Source: Arthrobacter alpinus
GTDB taxonomy: Bacteria; Actinomycetota; Actinomycetes; Actinomycetales; Micrococcaceae
Direction: 5' to 3'
DNA: 64,000 bases
Assembly (NCBI RefSeq): GCF_001294625.1
Contig: NZ_CP012677.1
Span: 620,001-684,000 of the forward strand
The notes under the pieces were generated by a model. It was not told the DNA's origin. It saw only the letters and a list, made by a program, of their open reading frames with translations, and did not search any database. Positions 35,038 to 44,809 of this stretch are shown piece after piece. The number at the start of each line of letters is the position of its first letter. Position 1 is the first letter of the stretch. The position numbers and the translations under genes were made by a program.

Positions 35038-38000
35038 CTAGGGGCGAACGCTGGCAGTGGCGTTCAGGTCGAAACTGATGTCCGGTGTGGCCCGGTAATT
35101 AAGGTGGGTTTCAGCTGCAATCGTGTTGACGCCGTCGACCAGTAGTCCAACAGGAACGTCTATGATCAACGGCGCAGCGTTGGCCACGGCCGTCCTGCGC
35201 GCGCTGGTGGCATACGTGGTGTCCGTTATGGTCCCGGAAGGCATGTTGCTTCGGCCAACCTCGGTCCCATTGACGTAAACCACCACCCCGTCGTCACCGG
35301 CGGTGTTGATGGTCAGCTTGACGACTTTTGCTGCTGACGGGACGGTGACCGTCTTGATGAAATAGGCTGTGACGGGTCGGCTCGTGGTGGGCCCTGAGAT
35401 ATCAATGTTGGTTCCAAGACCCGTTGTCCCGAAGCCCATCACACCGTTGCCTGAAGCCCACGGTGAGGTGTCGAAACCAGGGGCCTTCCAGCCTGTGGGC
35501 GGAGCAGGAGCTGCGAAGCGCCAACTCCACGCCGACTTTGCTGCCACAACCACCACGTCCACGGGTGCCGGTGGGGCAGTCACCGTGATCGGGGCTGTTG
35601 CCGAAGAAGTGGCGCCCTGGTCATCGGTAACGGTCAACGTCACCGTGTAGTTTCCAGCTGTCGCGTAGTCATGTGCGGTGGTCTTGTCGGTTGCGACGGC
35701 GCCGTCGCCGAAAGCCCAAGCGTAGGACACCACCTGTCCATCAGGGTCGCTTGAGTTGGACGCGTCAGCGGCAAGGTGCAGGTCGCTGACAGTGGTTGCA
35801 ATGACGGCAACCGGAGGAACGTTGGCCGGAGGCGGTGTCCCCGAACCGATCTGAAAGTGCTGTGCAACGGTGCTCGCGGACAATGCCGTTGAATAGACGG
35901 CTGCCTCATCCAGCTCCCCTTTGAAATAGTTGCTTGACGCTCCGCCCCAAGTCGTGTCCCCGCCGATTCGCCAGTATCCGGCGTAGTTCTGTGCCCCGCT
36001 TTGTGGATTCGTGCCGACACTGCTGCCGTCCACGTACAGGACCATTCCAGCTGAGGACTGCGTGGCCACCATGTGATGCCAGGTGTTGTCGTTGTAGGCG
36101 GAGGAAGAGGTAATGATGTTCTCCTGGCCTGTGTAGGTGCCAAAGACCAGCGTGCCGTCATTTTTCATGTAAATGTGTCTGTCGTAGTTGCTGGAAAGTC
36201 CCGTTGCCGAGTTGCCGAAGCCGATCAGCTTCCCGCCGGAGGTGGTGTCGGTTTTGAACCACGTCTCAAGCGTGTAGGTCGTTGGATTTGAAATGGGCGT
36301 CCGATTGGCAACTGTCCCGTTGATACCGTCAAATGTCGCCGACGTTCCGAACCCGGAGCCCAACGCTGATGGTGTACCCAAAGTGACACCGCCAGCGTAG
36401 TCGCCGGTGTTGAACGTGCCGCTAGAATCTGCGGCCACAGAGCCTGTTGCGTCATCCATGCGCATGAACAACTGGGGATGGTCGGCGAACACGTCAGCAC
36501 CATAAGTGTCTGTGGGTGGCGTGAACACAACGGGAGTCTGGCCCGTGCCCAGGGCATAGTGCTGGTTGACGCTCGCCGCATTCAACGCGGTCGGGTATAC
36601 GGCAACTTCGTCGATCTTTCCGGCAAAGTAGGCGCTGCTGGAACCCCACGTCTGGTCCCCGCCAACTCGCCAGTATCCGGTATACGGCTGGGCCTGGGTC
36701 TGCGGATTAGTTCCTACCAACTTCCCATCGACGTACATGCTCATGCCGTTGCTGGACTGCGTAGCAGTGACAGAGTGCCATTTGCCGTCGTTGTAGTTGG
36801 ATGCGGATGTGATGGTGTTGGCCACCCCGGTCCAGGTGCCAAAAACGAGTTGCCCATTGTCCTGCATATAGATGTGCCGGTCGTAGCTGCTGGACAGTCC
36901 TGTCGGCTGGTCACCGAAACCGATGAGTTTTCCACCCTTTGTGGTGGTGGTGTTGAACCAAAGTTCCAGGGAATAGGTTGACGGGCTGGAGTAAGTTGTG
37001 TTGCTGGTGATAAGTCCCGTCGTACCATTGAGTCCGACGGCGGTGTCCGATGTGCCAGCGATGGCCCCGGGTACGCCGAGAGTGGTTGTTCCTGAATAGG
37101 TGCCAGGGGAGAGCGAAGCACTGGAATCTTGTGCAAGCGAGCCGCTTGATTCGTCCAGGCGCCAGTATAGGCTCGGTGCCGAGTTGTAGACAGCGGCTCC
37201 ATAAGGATCTGCCGGGGCTGGCCGAACGGCCTTGACGGTCCTCTCCAAGCTGGCTTGTCCGCCCGTGTTGTCCTTGACGACCAAGCGGATGGTGTAGCTG
37301 CCTGGCTGGGCGTAGGTGTGTGTCATCACCGCAGCTGCACCCGTTGTGCCGTCACCAAAGTCCCAGGCATATCCAACAAACGTCCCGCTGGTGGTGGAGC
37401 CGGAGGCGTCAACGGAAACGTCCTGCCCGGCGACGGTGGAAGTGAATGCAGCAACTGGGGGAGAAACTCCGCCTGATGCCGTTACCACCGGTGAACTCGG
37501 GGACAGGTTGCCTGCGGCATCCACCGCACGAACGAAGAACCGATTTTCTCCGGCCTTGGGCACGGTTGCGGTGGTCGAGGACGTGGTGGCAACGACCCGG
37601 TTGTCACGGAGGATCTGGTAGGTGACGCTGCCGCTATTGTCTGTTGACGGGGACCAGCTCAGCTTGACGGTGGAAGTTCCGTCCGCTGAAGGTGTGACAG
37701 CGGCTGGTGTTGTTGGGGCGATTGCATCGGTTTGCGCAAATCTGGCGAATCCTCCGGCCCAGCGGCCCATGGATGATGCCGTCGCAGCGGAAGTAATATC
37801 GCCGCCAGCCCACAAAGTTCCCGTGCTATCCGTTGATAGTGCCCAGATACCCTCACCTTTGCGCATGCTCATGGTGGGGGTGAAACTGGGAACCACCTGA
37901 CCCGTTGCCCCGTTGTAGGCGGCGACCCAGCCAAGGGAGTCGGCCTCGGTCCAGTTGGTTCCGACGTTTGGCCAAGTGTAGGCGTTGGAATAATTCCAGT

Positions 38001-39786
38001 CGTTGCAGTGGCAGCCGGCGTAAACGATCCCGCTGGTTCCAGATGTCATGGCTTGGTAGTCGCCGTGGTTCTTGCCAATGTTTCCGGACAACCGGTCAAA
38101 CGTGGTGGTGTCGTAGGAGAAGAAGCTGTGTTCGGATCCACCGACCCATACCCGGTTCCCCACCTCGCCAATGGCTTGCTGGTAGCTGGCCGCGGCACTC
38201 CACACAGGGCTCCATACTTGCGCAGCAAGCGGTGCGTTGGTGGAAGTTTGAACCGCGGCAGCCTTGTTCGCGGCGGACGTCTGGGATGTGGTGAAGTAGC
38301 CGGCCGCGTACAGCCGGCCACCATCGGCGGAGGAACCGATTGACACAACCGAACCATTGAAATCCGGATTCCAGTCGGTGCTCGGTGCGCCGGTGGTGGC
38401 TGAGACACGTCCGGCACTCCGGGCGTAGACGGCTCCACCGGTAGGGCCGGTCAAGTGCGTGAATGCTCCACCGAGATAGAGCCAATTGTCTTTAACAGTC
38501 AGACTGCGAATATCCAGCACGCCTGAGGTGAGTCGGTTCTCAACTTTTAGATTGAAACCACTCGCAGTGGCTCCTGTGACCGGGTTGAGGGCAACGATCG
38601 CCGTTGTTGGCTGCCCGTTGGTAGAATTGAAGCGGCCGGCCGCCACAAGGTTTCCATTGGGAAGCACAGTCAAAGCCTCGACGGAGGCGTTCAGCTTGGG
38701 TGTGAAGGTTCTAATCAACTCTCCGTCGGCGACGTTGAACGCTGCAAGGAACGGTTGGTCCACTTTGTCCGTGCCGGTGGAGGTGGCACTTTTTTGAACG
38801 TAGCGGAAGTTTCCGCCAACGTACATAGTGTTCCCGATCTGGGCAAAGGCTTGGACTTCATTGTCGCCTTCCCGGGCCGAGGGATTTCCCAGACCGGAGA
38901 CTCCCCAAGGGCTGTTCAATGCCAACGACTGTGCAACGGGAGTGTTTGTTGAGGCGCTGGTCCCGGCATCGACAATGCGTTGGAAGCCGGCATCTAGGGA
39001 GCGGAGCATGGGGCGCAGGTACATTTCGGTGTAGGGCCTGGCGCTGCCGACCCCCGTGGTGGCTGACCAAAGGTACGTGGTGGCACTATTGGTGCCCGTG
39101 ACTTTGCTGCCGTACGCGAACCCAAGGGTGTAGCCCTGGTTTTGCGGACTCGACATGTCTACTCGGTTGTAGGTTGAATCTGTGCCAAAGCTGGAGGTCA
39201 ATCCGCCTGAGCCCTTGGAGCCGTCGAACGAGAACGACGCCACCTGGTGTTCGGCACCGAATGTCCAAACCCAGCGGTCACCCTTGTTGGTGTTGAACCT
39301 GGCTTCCTGCCATGCAGCTCCCGCGGCGTCTTTTGCACGTTTGATCCTAATCCCGTCTGGGAGTGCATCGACATTGGTGTTGTTCAAGAGCCCGTTGATC
39401 GTTTGGGCCGAGTATTGGGTGGTGGCCGAGGACATCGGACTCAAACCCGCGGTACGTAGTGCCGAGGGCGAACCCTTGCCCTCGTTATGGTCTGTCCAGC
39501 CTTCACGGCCCTTGCCAATGAGGACCCAGCCACCGCCGTCGGTGGTCATGTCGCAGTAGAACTGAGCGGGTGCGCTCATTGCCGGGGTGAGCAACCAATA
39601 TGTCCCGTCCGCCGCGTCGGGCTTGTCCTGCTTGATTTCCCAGCAGGATGCAGCTGCTGTGCTAGCTGCGGCACCGTCAAACACTGGCGGTGCCGCTGTC
39701 GCGGCATTCACCGAGAGTCCTGTGAGCAGGGCAGTAGCAACGGCTGTTGACGTTAAAAGCCCCAGAGCCTTGAGCGGCTTCGGCAT
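35038..39786 (-). CDS. Very large secreted multidomain protein (fibrinogen-like, propeller, FN3, PKD, LamG)
   Basis: A 1582-residue exported protein from ATG 39786 (AGGAGG upstream; signal peptide with cleavage after ATAA). Domain order: fibrinogen-related domain (about residues 45-285; [35 protein letters not shown]); a beta-propeller-like region with FxPxLxxSVxAL repeats (about 300-690); fibronectin III (about 695-785); PKD (about 790-870); two closely similar LamG/concanavalin-like domains (about 880-1100 and 1105-1330); a second PKD; and a C-terminal jelly-roll-like domain. No sorting motif or membrane tail was seen, so it is probably released or held by sugar binding. The glycosyltransferase genes follow 30 bases downstream, suggesting one transcript. 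Confidence 0.85.
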   Translation of the reverse strand: MPKPLKALGLLTSTAVATALLTGLSVNAATAAPPVFDGAAASTAAASCWEIKQDKPDAADGTYWLLTPAMSAPAQFYCDMTTDGGGWVLIGKGREGWTDHNEGKGSPSALRTAGLSPMSSATTQYSAQTINGLLNNTNVDALPDGIRIKRAKDAAGAAWQEARFNTNKGDRWVWTFGAEHQVASFSFDGSKGSGGLTSSFGTDSTYNRVDMSSPQNQGYTLGFAYGSKVTGTNSATTYLWSATTGVGSARPYTEMYLRPMLRSLDAGFQRIVDAGTSASTNTPVAQSLALNSPWGVSGLGNPSAREGDNEVQAFAQIGNTMYVGGNFRYVQKSATSTGTDKVDQPFLAAFNVADGELIRTFTPKLNASVEALTVLPNGNLVAAGRFNSTNGQPTTAIVALNPVTGATASGFNLKVENRLTSGVLDIRSLTVKDNWLYLGGAFTHLTGPTGGAVYARSAGRVSATTGAPSTDWNPDFNGSVVSIGSSADGGRLYAAGYFTTSQTSAANKAAAVQTSTNAPLAAQVWSPVWSAAASYQQAIGEVGNRVWVGGSEHSFFSYDTTTFDRLSGNIGKNHGDYQAMTSGTSGIVYAGCHCNDWNYSNAYTWPNVGTNWTEADSLGWVAAYNGATGQVVPSFTPTMSMRKGEGIWALSTDSTGTLWAGGDITSAATASSMGRWAGGFARFAQTDAIAPTTPAAVTPSADGTSTVKLSWSPSTDNSGSVTYQILRDNRVVATTSSTTATVPKAGENRFFVRAVDAAGNLSPSSPVVTASGGVSPPVAAFTSTVAGQDVSVDASGSTTSGTFVGYAWDFGDGTTGAAAVMTHTYAQPGSYTIRLVVKDNTGGQASLERTVKAVRPAPADPYGAAVYNSAPSLYWRLDESSGSLAQDSSASLSPGTYSGTTTLGVPGAIAGTSDTAVGLNGTTGLITSNTTYSSPSTYSLELWFNTTTTKGGKLIGFGDQPTGLSSSYDRHIYMQDNGQLVFGTWTGVANTITSASNYNDGKWHSVTATQSSNGMSMYVDGKLVGTNPQTQAQPYTGYWRVGGDQTWGSSSAYFAGKIDEVAVYPTALNAASVNQHYALGTGQTPVVFTPPTDTYGADVFADHPQLFMRMDDATGSVAADSSGTFNTGDYAGGVTLGTPSALGSGFGTSATFDGINGTVANRTPISNPTTYTLETWFKTDTTSGGKLIGFGNSATGLSSNYDRHIYMKNDGTLVFGTYTGQENIITSSSAYNDNTWHHMVATQSSAGMVLYVDGSSVGTNPQSGAQNYAGYWRIGGDTTWGGASSNYFKGELDEAAVYSTALSASTVAQHFQIGSGTPPPANVPPVAVIATTVSDLHLAADASNSSDPDGQVVSYAWAFGDGAVATDKTTAHDYATAGNYTVTLTVTDDQGATSSATAPITVTAPPAPVDVVVVAAKSAWSWRFAAPAPPTGWKAPGFDTSPWASGNGVMGFGTTGLGTNIDISGPTTSRPVTAYFIKTVTVPSAAKVVKLTINTAGDDGVVVYVNGTEVGRSNMPSGTITDTTYATSARRTAVANAAPLIIDVPVGLLVDGVNTIAAETHLNYRATPDISFDLNATASVRP

Positions 39787-40101
39787 TGGGTGCCTCCTAA
39801 GAACTTGAAATGGGTTGGGACTTTTATGGCTCCGAACCCAAGACCATCGCCCAAATAGGCCGGTCAAGTGAGGCAAGCATAGGACGGGGACTGCGCGGCG
39901 GATAAGCGAAATTTGCGTCATCTTGTACCCGATTTTTAGCGGAAGATACGTGCGGAATGAGGGCAACTACCTACTTTCATGACAGTCCTACTCGGGCAGG
40001 TGCCGGGCGCTTGACTCGGGGACGCGCGTGCGGAACATTCGAGCACAGGGGTCTCACACTGCCATTATCAAATTCGGCTCCCCAAACATAGAGGAGCATG
40101 C
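39787..40101. other. Divergent intergenic region (315 bases)
   Basis: Separates the giant secreted protein gene (leftward) from the APH-like kinase gene (rightward) and must hold both promoters. No strong consensus pair or extended inverted repeat was recognised. Confidence 0.5.
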
Positions 40102-41412
40102 ATGGGACTGAACTTGGATCGTGTCGTCACTGGTTCTGGCTCAACGCCGTTGGACCAGTTAGTCCAGCAGTTGTGGCAGGGTCAGGTGGACACTGGTGAG
40201 GTAAGAGTTGTCATTGATCCGGCGCCCAACCCTAACTGGCAGGAACAGGAATCGTATTGGGTATTGCCAGGGATTGCTCATGCCAGGATTCTGGTGCCGC
40301 GGGCTGACCGTCGTGTCACTGCGGGGAGCCTCTTGCAGTACAGTGCGCTGCGGCCTTGGAAGGCCAACGTGGTCCGCAACGGACTCGGGTACGTGGCGCA
40401 TACCGGAGTCCGGCCCGGATTACACCGGCTCTCTGTGCAGGCACTGGTAGGACGCGAAGGGCCACCGGTCGCGTCTCGGCTGCCTATCGCCGAGGTGCAA
40501 GGACAGCTTCAGGCGCTGCAAAATTCTGTGGATCAACACGTGCAACTTCATGCATCCATAGGAATTCGAACGGGAGACAATCGTAAGCCAACCCTGCAAT
40601 TGATCGACTCGTTGGGTCGCCCCGCGGGGTATGCAAAAGTGGCCTGGAATGAGAGCAGCAGGCAATTTATCACAACAGAAACTGCCGTATTGCAAGAAAT
40701 TGGGAATAGCTCAGCGGCCATGCGCGCCCCGGGCTTGCTGTGCTCCGGTGAACTACACGGGTTCCCTTACCTCGTCACTGCCCCACTTCCTCCCGATGTG
40801 AGGGCGGTACGTCGTGGCGTCGAACCGCCCACCTCGAGGGAGTTCTATTCACTGTGTCCGGTGGTTCGTATGGATCACGTAGCCACCTCCATTCATTTCC
40901 AGCAGCTTTGCAAGCGACTGTCAGCGCCAGTTTCGGCAGGTGATCTCGAACTGCTGGGCGTGGCGAATCACTTAGCCGGTGTGCTGCGGGAGCGGAATCC
41001 TCGGATGCCAATAGCCGAACGGTGGCATGGCGATCTTGTGCCGTGGAACACCGCGCGGGACACCGCAGGAGTGTTGTGGTGTTGGGATTGGGAATCCTCG
41101 GAAAGGGACGCGGTAGCAGGGCTTGACGCCGTGCATTGGGCGTTTAGTGTGCGCCGGGAGAGTGGCATGGGCGCCAGCACCGAAAATTTGAGTGCTTCCA
41201 TTCTCGAGGCGGGCCAGCATTTGCACGCGGCAGGACTCCGCACGGATTCTTGGGCCGATCTTGCGGCAATCTACGCACTGGTTATGACAGAACGGGCCTG
41301 GGCGCTCGCGAGAGAGAACGGTGGCTGGGTCAGATCGTGGATTTCGCCAAAGGAACTGATGGACTTGATGCACGCTGCTGAGGGGAAATTGACTGCTCCC
41401 TTGTTGGGATGA
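40102..41412 (+). CDS. APH-like phosphotransferase/kinase-fold protein
   Basis: A 436-residue protein whose C-terminal half has aminoglycoside-phosphotransferase/choline-kinase features: RWHGDLVPWNTARD with the catalytic-loop HGD and later Asn, and CWDWESSERD with the metal-binding Asp. The N-terminal ~150 residues are not recognised. AGAGGAG stands before ATG 40102. As the only rightward gene among polysaccharide genes it may phosphorylate a sugar, a lipid-linked intermediate or another small molecule of this pathway; antibiotic modification is less likely from context. Substrate unknown. Confidence 0.6.
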   Translation: MGLNLDRVVTGSGSTPLDQLVQQLWQGQVDTGEVRVVIDPAPNPNWQEQESYWVLPGIAHARILVPRADRRVTAGSLLQYSALRPWKANVVRNGLGYVAHTGVRPGLHRLSVQALVGREGPPVASRLPIAEVQGQLQALQNSVDQHVQLHASIGIRTGDNRKPTLQLIDSLGRPAGYAKVAWNESSRQFITTETAVLQEIGNSSAAMRAPGLLCSGELHGFPYLVTAPLPPDVRAVRRGVEPPTSREFYSLCPVVRMDHVATSIHFQQLCKRLSAPVSAGDLELLGVANHLAGVLRERNPRMPIAERWHGDLVPWNTARDTAGVLWCWDWESSERDAVAGLDAVHWAFSVRRESGMGASTENLSASILEAGQHLHAAGLRTDSWADLAAIYALVMTERAWALARENGGWVRSWISPKELMDLMHAAEGKLTAPLLG

Positions 41413-41452
41413 TGGTGGCGGAGTCCGAAGCAGAAGCGCAGAGGCGCAACAC

Positions 41453-42346
41453 TCATTTGCGCCAGAGTCGAGGCTTTTCCAGGTATGCAGAAAGTTGTTC
41501 ATTGTGAGGTTCGAAAAAGGCCATCAAATCTTCCCGGGCTGCCGCGGGCATGGATGACCTTTGGCTGGCATTGAACGTTTTGGTGGTTGGCAGTGCAAAG
41601 CGCGGAATATCCAAGAAATCGCAGACAATGTCAAAGGTTCCCTGCACGTCGTCGTACATGTCCTCGCTGCGCAGCACCAGCAGTTGATTCGAGGGGAAAA
41701 AGGATTGCCAGTTCTGAATTTGTGGAAGGTATATTCCTCGTGACCTGTACGAGTAGAAGTCATGCGCCGAACTGTAATATCCGGGATCGGTAGCCATACG
41801 CTCAAGCTCACCTGAGAGCCTGTCGGGCTCGGCAGCCAATGCCGCCTCAAAGCTGAGGGGCTCAACGCCATTTTGGACGCGCTCCTGGTAGTGAGAGAAG
41901 GCCCGTTCCGCCGGATCTCGCAGCAAGGCAATGGCCTTGATGGCTGGTGATAGGTGGGCGGCCGCCTGGGCAATCCGGGGATCCCACATGTAGTACGGTG
42001 AAGCTTCGCCGCCTATGGGTCGGTAACCTAGTTGCCGGCGTTTGATGGCGCGGTAAGGTTCAGCATGAAAGTGGGAGCGGTACCAGTCAGAGTCCCGATG
42101 TTGTTCCTTGAAGAAGTAATCGGTACTTTTTTTACCCCTCATCTGGGGAAAAAGGCCCAGTACGCCAGGATGCATCAGCAGGTAGTTGAAGAGCGAGGTT
42201 GTCCCGCCCCTTTTGGACCCGACAATGAGAAAATCTGGTGCGGGACGGAACGACTGCGTTCCCACCGCATAGCTGCGGGTGATCCTATCCCCAACATCCT
42301 TCAGCCAACGGGGGGACTTGTCCTTGAGATTTTCAAGCGGTGCCAT
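41453..42346 (-). CDS. PAPS-dependent sulfotransferase
   Basis: Transfers the sulfonate group of PAPS to a hydroxyl or amino acceptor, here presumably a sugar. The 297-residue protein has the 5'-phosphosulfate-binding loop FLIVGSKRGGTTSLFNYL (about residues 39-56), the early Lys-containing RGKKSTDYFF, and the 3'-phosphate-binding IALLRDPAERAFSHYQE, all intact and in the order of carbohydrate sulfotransferases (NodH/HSST-like). ATG 42346 is preferred over TTG 42358. It lies about 20 bases after the flippase gene on the same strand, so sulfation and export of the polysaccharide unit are probably linked. Confidence 0.87.
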   Translation of the reverse strand: MAPLENLKDKSPRWLKDVGDRITRSYAVGTQSFRPAPDFLIVGSKRGGTTSLFNYLLMHPGVLGLFPQMRGKKSTDYFFKEQHRDSDWYRSHFHAEPYRAIKRRQLGYRPIGGEASPYYMWDPRIAQAAAHLSPAIKAIALLRDPAERAFSHYQERVQNGVEPLSFEAALAAEPDRLSGELERMATDPGYYSSAHDFYSYRSRGIYLPQIQNWQSFFPSNQLLVLRSEDMYDDVQGTFDIVCDFLDIPRFALPTTKTFNASQRSSMPAAAREDLMAFFEPHNEQLSAYLEKPRLWRK

Positions 42347-42367
42347 AGTTGATCCCAATCATCGGAA

Positions 42368-44002
42368 TTAATCGAAAACGGGTGTGTTGTTCGAGGGTTT
42401 GTTCCCCTTGCGGGAGAATACCTTCAATTCACTGAGGCGCAGGCGCCGCCTATCCAGCCAGCACCAGATGCCAAGGATCACCATGGCGCCGACCCCCGCC
42501 ACAAATACGCCAAGGGTCGACCGGCCGATGAAATGAATGACGGTAAGACTGATAGGTACGACACTGCAAACCGCGATGAAGAATGCATAAGCGGTGCGGC
42601 TAAAACCAAACTTGATACCCAGGAAAATTCGGGTCTCCACTGAAGCCAAAAAAGAATCCAGCAATAGACTAAATGCCCACGAAACTGCTGCTCCCATAAT
42701 GCCCCATATGGGAACCAAAATCAGGTTTCCTGCAATATTAATTGCCAACACCACAGACTTATTGAAGGCCATCCAACCGCTTCGCCCGCTCATCATCAGC
42801 AACGCATCCACGTTTCCTGCTATGAGGAAGGCAATGGCCCCAAAGCACAAGACCACCAGTGACGGGGCGCCCGCTTCAAAGCCAGGGCCCAGCCAGCCCA
42901 TCACGGTAGGCGAAAAGAACATAAAGATGCCATAAATTGGCACGCCAAGCATGACAATCCAAGTAACAGTAGTCGTATACAGTTCCTGAACGCGGGCAGT
43001 TTTTTCCTCACTGAGCAGTGCGCTGAACTGGGGCGAAACCACCATCCTCATGGCCGTGGAAATGATGAGCCCAGCACTGACGAATCTGCTGGCGGCACCG
43101 TATATGCCAGCCGCACTGGCGCCCGCTATTGCCCCGACCAAAACCACATCAAACCAAATGATCGATTGCTCAATGCCAGAGGAGTACCAGCGAGGTAAAG
43201 AGAATTTCCAGATTTTGGCGTGGGTGTCTTTATCCGGCCACCATCCTCCCGGAATGCCATGAACCCGTTCCTGAGCACGTATGCGCCTCCAAAGGACGAA
43301 CAGGGCCACGATCATTGCCAACGCTGCAGGGGCTGCCCAAGCTACGGATGCTAGAACTGCAGTCCCGCCTATCGCGGCTACCCCAAGTACCAAAATTGGC
43401 CTGAGTGCCGGCAATCCAACGCTGCCAATGACGGTGTACGGGACAATGTTCCCCAAGCCCCTCGTCGCGGCTAGCGCCACCATGACCACTGCACCACACG
43501 GAAGAAACCAGCTGGTGGCTTGAATGGCCTGGACCAGTTGCTGGCCGTATCCGTCACTGGAGGTGTCCACCAACGGTGTTATGAAATAAAGCAGCAGCGC
43601 CAGCACCATGCCTACTATGACCGTTGGTACCAAAAGAGCAGTGGTTGCACCTCGAATCTTAGATCGGTCAGTCAATACCAGTCGCGGCAGAATCCACACG
43701 CCGGCAGTGTCCATGCCAGTTCGGGCAAGGCCCAAGGAAATGGTGAATACTGCAACCGTCTGCAGCACGACTCCGGATCCTGACTCCCCGAAGGACCTTG
43801 CGAGTACAAATGTTAAAGCGAAACCCATGACAGCGCTGATACCCGCGCCAACAATACTTACCAAACCGCCACGCGCAGCCTGTTTGAGCTCGGTGCCTTG
43901 TACCGCTGAGATAGCCCCTGACGATTTACTCAACGAAGCCCTTTCGAATGATCTTGCCGGCCCATTTTCCGGCCCATCGACATAACGTGTACAGTACTTC
44001 AT
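42368..44002 (-). CDS. Wzx-type lipid-linked oligosaccharide flippase
   Basis: Polytopic MOP-superfamily membrane protein (about 14 hydrophobic segments, 544 residues) that should flip undecaprenyl-linked repeat units across the membrane. The N-terminal QAARGGLVSIVGAGISAVMGF and central FSLPRWYSSGIEQSI region are typical of polysaccharide biosynthesis proteins. The first ~45 residues are a polar extension; ATG 44002 is chosen, with GTG 44008 just upstream. Its 5' end faces the gene at 44062, and the two share a divergent promoter region of about 60 bases. The sulfotransferase gene follows directly. Confidence 0.9.
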   Translation of the reverse strand: MKYCTRYVDGPENGPARSFERASLSKSSGAISAVQGTELKQAARGGLVSIVGAGISAVMGFALTFVLARSFGESGSGVVLQTVAVFTISLGLARTGMDTAGVWILPRLVLTDRSKIRGATTALLVPTVIVGMVLALLLYFITPLVDTSSDGYGQQLVQAIQATSWFLPCGAVVMVALAATRGLGNIVPYTVIGSVGLPALRPILVLGVAAIGGTAVLASVAWAAPAALAMIVALFVLWRRIRAQERVHGIPGGWWPDKDTHAKIWKFSLPRWYSSGIEQSIIWFDVVLVGAIAGASAAGIYGAASRFVSAGLIISTAMRMVVSPQFSALLSEEKTARVQELYTTTVTWIVMLGVPIYGIFMFFSPTVMGWLGPGFEAGAPSLVVLCFGAIAFLIAGNVDALLMMSGRSGWMAFNKSVVLAINIAGNLILVPIWGIMGAAVSWAFSLLLDSFLASVETRIFLGIKFGFSRTAYAFFIAVCSVVPISLTVIHFIGRSTLGVFVAGVGAMVILGIWCWLDRRRLRLSELKVFSRKGNKPSNNTPVFD

Positions 44003-44061
44003 CAACACCCGACGATCTAGAGACCCATCCCCGATCGCAGGTGGTAGCGGAGGAGATAGTC

Positions 44062-44739
44062 ATGCCTGTGCCTCATCTGACTAGCAAACGCAGAGTATCC
44101 ATCCTCGTAGCTGGCCTTGTCGTAATGGTAGTAATTGCTGGCGTTGTCATCGCATGGTTCCCGGGCAACACTGACGGAACAGCGGCACCGGCTGGAACCA
44201 CCTCAACCTCTGCGGTTCAGGTGCCGCCTCCTCCCACTTCCACAACCACAGCGGCAGCAGCGGTACCGTCTCCCGTCGGGACACCTATTCCAACTGCGAA
44301 TGCAGACCCGGCAAGCGCTGACGCTCAAAAGCAGGTTGCCGCCACGGGCGCAACCGGCTTTATAGACAAGTCTGCTGCCGTCTTGCTAACTAACAACGCG
44401 CCGAACACAGTTGATCTTGCCGCGGTGGCAACGGGGTCAGCCTATGACGGTATTTTGGCCAGCTTCGCTGAATTCGACAACAACGGTTGGCATCAGGTGG
44501 GACTGCCGGCTGTTGTCGACACCCGAGTGATTAGCTATGACGAGAAGGCTAGCCCAGAGACCATGACACTGGGCGTGTGCGTCGACTCCTCTCAGGTGAA
44601 CGTGGTGACAGCGGAAGGGACAGTGATACGGGCGGGAACTAGCTCGGATCGGGCGCTTAACTTACTGACGATGACGCGCAATGACGCCGGAGCCTGGCTT
44701 GTCAGCAAGTTGTCTTTCCCCGACAACTCCGACTGCTAG
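44062..44739 (+). CDS. Hypothetical single-pass membrane protein with extracytoplasmic domain
   Basis: A 225-residue protein: an N-terminal membrane segment (VSILVAGLVVMVVIAGVVIAW shortened at ~21 residues), a Thr/Pro/Ala-rich linker (about residues 35-85), and a C-terminal ~120-residue domain of unknown family that ends NDAGAWLVSKLSFPDNSDC, loosely like NTF2-type domains. GGAGGAGA precedes ATG 44062. The function is not recognised; its position between flippase and chain-length genes suggests a cell-envelope part of the polysaccharide machinery. Confidence 0.65.
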   Translation: MPVPHLTSKRRVSILVAGLVVMVVIAGVVIAWFPGNTDGTAAPAGTTSTSAVQVPPPPTSTTTAAAAVPSPVGTPIPTANADPASADAQKQVAATGATGFIDKSAAVLLTNNAPNTVDLAAVATGSAYDGILASFAEFDNNGWHQVGLPAVVDTRVISYDEKASPETMTLGVCVDSSQVNVVTAEGTVIRAGTSSDRALNLLTMTRNDAGAWLVSKLSFPDNSDC

Positions 44740-44809
44740 CCGACACCCTGACAAACTTCGGGGCTTGGAGGTAACGGCCACCGTGGCACGGATCTCTTCT
44801 TCGCTGCGG

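Noticed and set aside
40102..41412. Aminoglycoside resistance gene
   Set aside because: Only the general kinase motifs are shared; the N-terminal part and the genomic setting point to another substrate.
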